Below, piece by piece: positions 36,201 through 42,200 of a stretch of 64,000 nt of DNA (the first letter of the stretch is position 1; the number at the start of each line of letters is the position of its first letter). The position numbers and the translations under genes were made by a program. The notes beneath the pieces were generated by a model. The model saw only the letters and a program-made list of their open reading frames with translations. It was not told the origin of the DNA and made no database searches. Source of the DNA: Lytechinus variegatus (taxonomy: Eukaryota > Echinodermata > Echinoidea > Temnopleuroida > Toxopneustidae); the NCBI RefSeq assembly GCF_018143015.1, contig NC_054758.1:8540501-8604500 (forward strand), in the 5' to 3' direction.

Positions 36201-39200
36201 AGAAAATATTTCTTCAAATGATTTAGGAACGCTTCAAACTTTTGGAGATTAGGTCTATATAATCTGAGAATATTTTCAATGAACAGACTTTGTTTCTAAA
36301 AGTAGATATTTGTTTATTGAAAATAGGGACCGATACACATTTCCTTTATCTCAATATGTCCTACAGTTTTCATGACTATCGACGAAACAACTTTTTCTTA
36401 TAGATTTTTCTCCACGAAATCCGAATGCCGCTTAAAGATATTGGCTAAATTTCCAATGTGAAAGAAGTTATGACATAAAAAATTTAATTGTGTTCCTGAA
36501 ATTTATTATAAAAGCGAAATAAAGACAAGAATATTGAATACTCATGATTAGCGATTAATTGATTAATAAATATAAATGCCGAAAATTAAAATCTTTGTAT
36601 CAACGTTTCGTAAATTATCTATTTCCATGATTTGCAAAAGACACGTAAGGATAATAAATTCGGGGTGTAAAATTTAAAAAAATGATACTGATACAACCTT
36701 TTAATCTCAGTGAGAATTGCTATCCTACAAAATAATGTACTATGATATTTATGTAAAATTGCATTTTACAGATATCAAATACTCATGACATTGTGAAAGG
36801 TATTATTGAATTGATATAATTTCACATGAAATGGCATTAAACGGTTCTGTGAAGTAAATTTGTGTCTTTGATTTGAATAATGTATATTTTTATAGGGTGC
36901 CGACACCAAGGTTGTGAACCAGTTCCACTTTACTCAGTGGCCAGACAAAGCAGTTCCAAGCAGCACAAGTGTTCTGCTTAGATTTATTGATGAAGTGCAA
37001 AAGGATCATAGTCAAAATGACTCTCCTCTCCTGGTTCATTGCAGGTAATTACACATACTGTTATCCACCCCCTAGTCGGACAGCTACTCTATTAACTATC
37101 ATTCTATCCTCCTTAAATTATGACCGGATAAAGCATATTCATTCATTTACATTTCTTTATTTTGGTTATTCCATGTATCACCTTCGACCCCAATTTTGTC
37201 TCACCTCCATAGCAGAGTGAGACTATAGGCGGCGGCGTCAACATCAAATCTTAACCTAAGGTTAAGTTTTTGAAATGACATCATAACTTAAAAGAATATA
37301 TGGACCTAGGTCGTTAAACTTGGACATAAGGTTAATCAAGTATCACTGAACATCCTGCATGAGTTTTATGTCACATGACCAAGGTCAAAGGTCATTTAGG
37401 GTCAATGAACTTTGGCCGAATTGGGGGTATCTGTTGAATTACCATCATAACTTTGAAAGTTTATGGATCTGATTCATGAAACTTGGACATAAGAGTAATC
37501 AGGGGAGCGTTTCTTGAAAGGACTTGTCAGACGTTTTATCCGACAGTTACTATAGTAACAGTGCTTCTCAACCAATCAGAATCCAGGTAATTTGTCAGAT
37601 CTGACAACTTGTCGGACCAAAATATTGATGAAACGCCCCCCAGGTATCACTGAACATCCTCTGCGAGTTTCAGATCACATGATCAAGATCAAAGGTCATG
37701 TAAGGTCAATGAACTTTGCCCATGTTGGGTTTTTTTGTTGAATAACCATCATATCTCTGTAAGTTTATTGGTCTAGGTCATAAAAAAGTGGACATAGAGT
37801 AACCATGTATCACTGAACATCTTGTGCGAGTTATAGTAGTTTTCAAAGTCAGCACTACTGCTATATTGAACAGCGTGATGCAGGTGAGACGGCCAGAGGC
37901 ATTCCACTTGTCTTTTTATTCACACGATATACCTCTTGCTCTTCATTCCATTCAACTCAATAAATTTATTGACATGTAATAGTTTTAAGAAACGTGAATT
38001 TCCTCAAACCGTCGATACTTTACATATAGGTACTTTTAAGTGCATGGGAAAAGTTTATTACATTTGGAACACAAACCACAAATCTTTATTCCAACAACCG
38101 AAACAAACAAAATATCTCGTATCCAGAACACACACAACAAGCCTTGCTATTTAATGGGTCCCTCCATTTGCTCAAGTATACTTTAGCAAAAACAATAGAT
38201 AAAAATACATATGTTATATCCTTGCTTCTGCTCGTCATTCATCATAATATTTTTTCTTATTCATCATATTGTATATCCATGTAGTGCTGGTGTTGGAAGG
38301 ACTGGTGTAGTGTTGAGCATTGACAGTGTGGTAGCTGAAGCCAAGAGAACCAATCAAGTGGATATCTTTGGATACGTGTCCAAGATGAGACAACACCGCC
38401 CTTACATGGTGCAGACACAGGTAGGTGGTTGGTTACGTAATACAACTATTTATTATTATAATATTGTTACCCTGTATCTTGTTTGGTAAGATCCGATACC
38501 CAAGATTTTAATATGTTCATAACTTCATAAAGCTTTGTTTTTTTATGATTTATATGATTTATCATTATAGAAGATCTTAACACAGCCAGTACATTTGAGA
38601 TACATGAAGGTAAATAAAATAATTGTGAACTTTTAAAACAGACATTTTTTTATTGATATCGCGTCTCACCAAAACAACTAGCATATTGCTTTTCAATTGC
38701 TTTCACATTTTTTATGAGCACCCCTTTTTCAAGAGTGTGGGATAAAGTATATTTTATTTCTTGTATCACTTTTTGCATAAATTATTTTTCTAGGAGCAAT
38801 ACAAGTTTGTGTACATTGCAGTCCTGGAAGCTCTCTTGTCTGAAAATACCAGAATCCAAGCCTGCTACTTTGAATCTGCATTGATGAAACTTCAAGTAGT
38901 AACCAGAAACAAAAAAGGGATGTCCACTCTACTGGGCAAACAATTTCAGGTAAGATAAAACAGTCACAACACTAAGTCTATGGTCGCACGAACGAAACCG
39001 ACTTTAACCAACCATAACATTTTCGTCCGTGTGCAGTTGGTTTCATCGGCGTGCCTGTCTGCTTGACGCATTACTCAATTACAACAAACATTCGTGACTA
39101 GCAACAAGCATGGGACAAGAGTAATTCTGAATCCTAAAATAACATATACATGTAGATAATTATATCCAAATATATATATTTGCATGTTTGGATGTGAATT

Positions 39201-42200
39201 TCTGTAATGTGAATAGTTAGCACAATCGGTCATAAAAACATAAGCCCATTCTAAGTACCGACCAGTGTAGGTCATCAGAAACCAAAATCAAATCAGTCAT
39301 ATGCAGCCCAACGCCATGTTAACATATAATATCTATGAAATGGAATCAGGGAACGAAGTAATGACATGTCGCTCAAAGTTGATATTGAGATTTTTTGAGT
39401 TTCAATGAACACTTCCTAAACATTAAAATGATATATTAATTATTGGTCAACTGTAACCTCATGAGAAGTTGATGGAAAGGAGAGGAAATTCACCGAGAGC
39501 TCAATAACAAATAAGACGAAAACCAGTTTTAAGTTCGGGGTTCACTTGACCATGAGATGCCTGTTGCATATTGTGCTATGTCAGTGAAACTTCCACCATT
39601 CCCCCAAAATGTTGTCAAAGAAACCCTTTTTATTATTTGTTTTACCTTCGCAACTTAGTTCTTTCCAGTAAAGAGATTTGTCCTGTCCGAAAAGCAAATT
39701 TGGTAATTTGCTATTTAAAGAGAATCATGCCTGGCAACTTATTTTTTAGGTTTGGAGTAGCTGGTCAAAAATAGTACTAGTTTCTGGATTTTTTCCTTTT
39801 TTCTCTGTGTTTTGTAGAACCTGACGATCGTTTGCCCTGATCCCCCAGCAGCAATGGTAAGAACTGGTACACAGGCTGAAAATCGGTCAAAGAGTCGATA
39901 TGCCAATATTCTTCCACGTAAGTATTTACTTTCATAAACATTGGTTTGTAATTCAAACAATTAATTTTTATGCATGATAGACAAATCTCTGCTTACTTTC
40001 CGCCAAAAAATGTCATTCAACTGATTTTGTTTTAAATCACAAACATCATTACTAGCATGATACACAAACCCAAAAATATTTGGAATAGATAAATGAATTC
40101 ATTCTGAAAAAATATTGTGAATTAGAATCAATTAAATGGAATTAAAGTGAATTACAAAACCTACATATACGAATGCAATTACAATATGCCGAACAGCAAT
40201 CGGCTCTTTCATACGAATTATTCCATCGTTTCCCCCCTCAGTGGAAAGGAACCGTGTTATTCTGCAATCTAAGAGCTCTTCGGATTCTGACTTCATCAAC
40301 GCCAGCTTCGTTAGGGTATGTTTATTATTGATTGGTCAGATTTTAGCTGCATGGAAAATAAATAATTGGGAACATAATGTATGATTTTTTTTTCATTTGA
40401 TTCTAGTTTTCCATATTGCACGATTGATACTGATCATTGTTACATAAATGTTAACCAAGAAGCATCTTCAGTATAAAGATGAACATTGACCAATTATTAC
40501 GATTTTAATTTAATTATACCAATGTGCAAAATTGGATAAGTAGCTGATTAGCGTGCCAAGGGTTAAATAATAATTCAAGGGTCGACGTTTATATAAGTAT
40601 TCGAATATTTGAATAAGTTCAACATCTTTTTGTGATCCGAACACAAGGCAAACCTTTTTTGTTTATTTATGTTTGATTTGGATTATCATTACCAAAGAGC
40701 TGTTGTATGAAAATTATCACTATTCACTCCGATATCAGAGGTAAAGTAAAATGCTTTACACAATCCTAAATATACCGGTGAGTTTTTCATGAACGGACCG
40801 TCCGGATGTTCTATCTGACAGTTACCATAAATAATGAGCATCTTATCCATTCAAAATCAAGAGAATTCGTCAGATCGGACAACTTGTATGACGAAAAAAA
40901 ATGTTGATGAAACACCCCCCCTCCCCTTGTAAAAGTCGTCACTCCTGACGAAGAGCAACCACTCGAAACATCGAGATCCAAAAGTTATTCTCAGAATTTC
41001 ACCAAAAACAATCAAGAATTGCCTACATGGTGCATTCACAGACCTGCCATCTAATCCAATCCTAAACATTTTAACATCCTTCACTTCACTGTACCCATTG
41101 GTTTTTCTATCGTACAGGGCCTTCGATACGGATTCATCACAACACAGATGCCCATGCCGAATACCGTTGGTGATTTCTGGTCAATGGTAATCGACTATCA
41201 ACCCGCGATCATTGTTATGCTCAATGATGACAGCCGTGATAAGGTATACATAGTATAAGTTTATATCATTCCTTAAAACCATTATACAGCTATGGTAAAC
41301 ATGTATACTGCTATTTCATTTTCTCCATCTGAGTCTGAGTAGTCTATTCTACATTAACCGTTCCCGTTGGTTGTATTTGTGGTACAGAGTACAGCAATGA
41401 TTACTGATGATTCTCATTTAGGCTAATATTAAAAAAATGTAGAAGGGATTTGGAAATGGCACTACTTAGATATTAACCTCCAATGGCAACAATTACGGTG
41501 AAAAGAGTTGCCATTATGATTTCCTATGTAATCAAGGTCAGGTTGTCTTGCCAAATTTCGATCAAAGGAATTCCAAAAGCGTAATGAGATGATACTCTGC
41601 CTTAATGAGTCATATGTTACTTCAATGTGATGTTTTTCATCATCGAGAGCATTAGTAAGATATACACGCACGAGTTACATTTTGATCAGTTCTAACACAC
41701 CCGAGGCAAAGCCGAGTGTATTTGGACTGCCTCAAATGTAACAAGTGTGTAATCCAATCCGGATGCCTATTAAAGCAGAATGACGGGTGTGTTTTGTAAG
41801 AAAGAGATGTGGGTGCTCGTAATTTGAGTGACGACCCTTCGCTCAGTAACAAGATTATAATGTTCAGTAGATATATGTACATGTTATACATGTACATAAG
41901 TACTAGTCCTTATCAAATTATCCTGTTAGCTAAAATGAATAAAGGGTCACTTGACCGATTTCAGGCAATCGTTTGGTTGGGATCCAAATCACCATTCTGA
42001 AAGGTTACATTAGCTAACGGCCTCAAAATCATATAGCAGCAGCCCTTATCGAGACAGTCTGTCTCCATCCTGTTCTCTCCATGAGGGAAGGGATATTCAG
42101 TGAAGTCTAGCTCTGTTACCATTGGTGGAGATCCACCAGAAATCGGGGAATTTATCTTCCATGATGTATGACAGATTCAAGAACATACACTGTAAAAACT

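Larger units (their letters stand above)
38950..41117. other. Introns 22-24: apart from MITE copy 2, unassigned
   Basis: Intron sequence with no recognised exons. Scattered AT-rich words only. Confidence 0.45.
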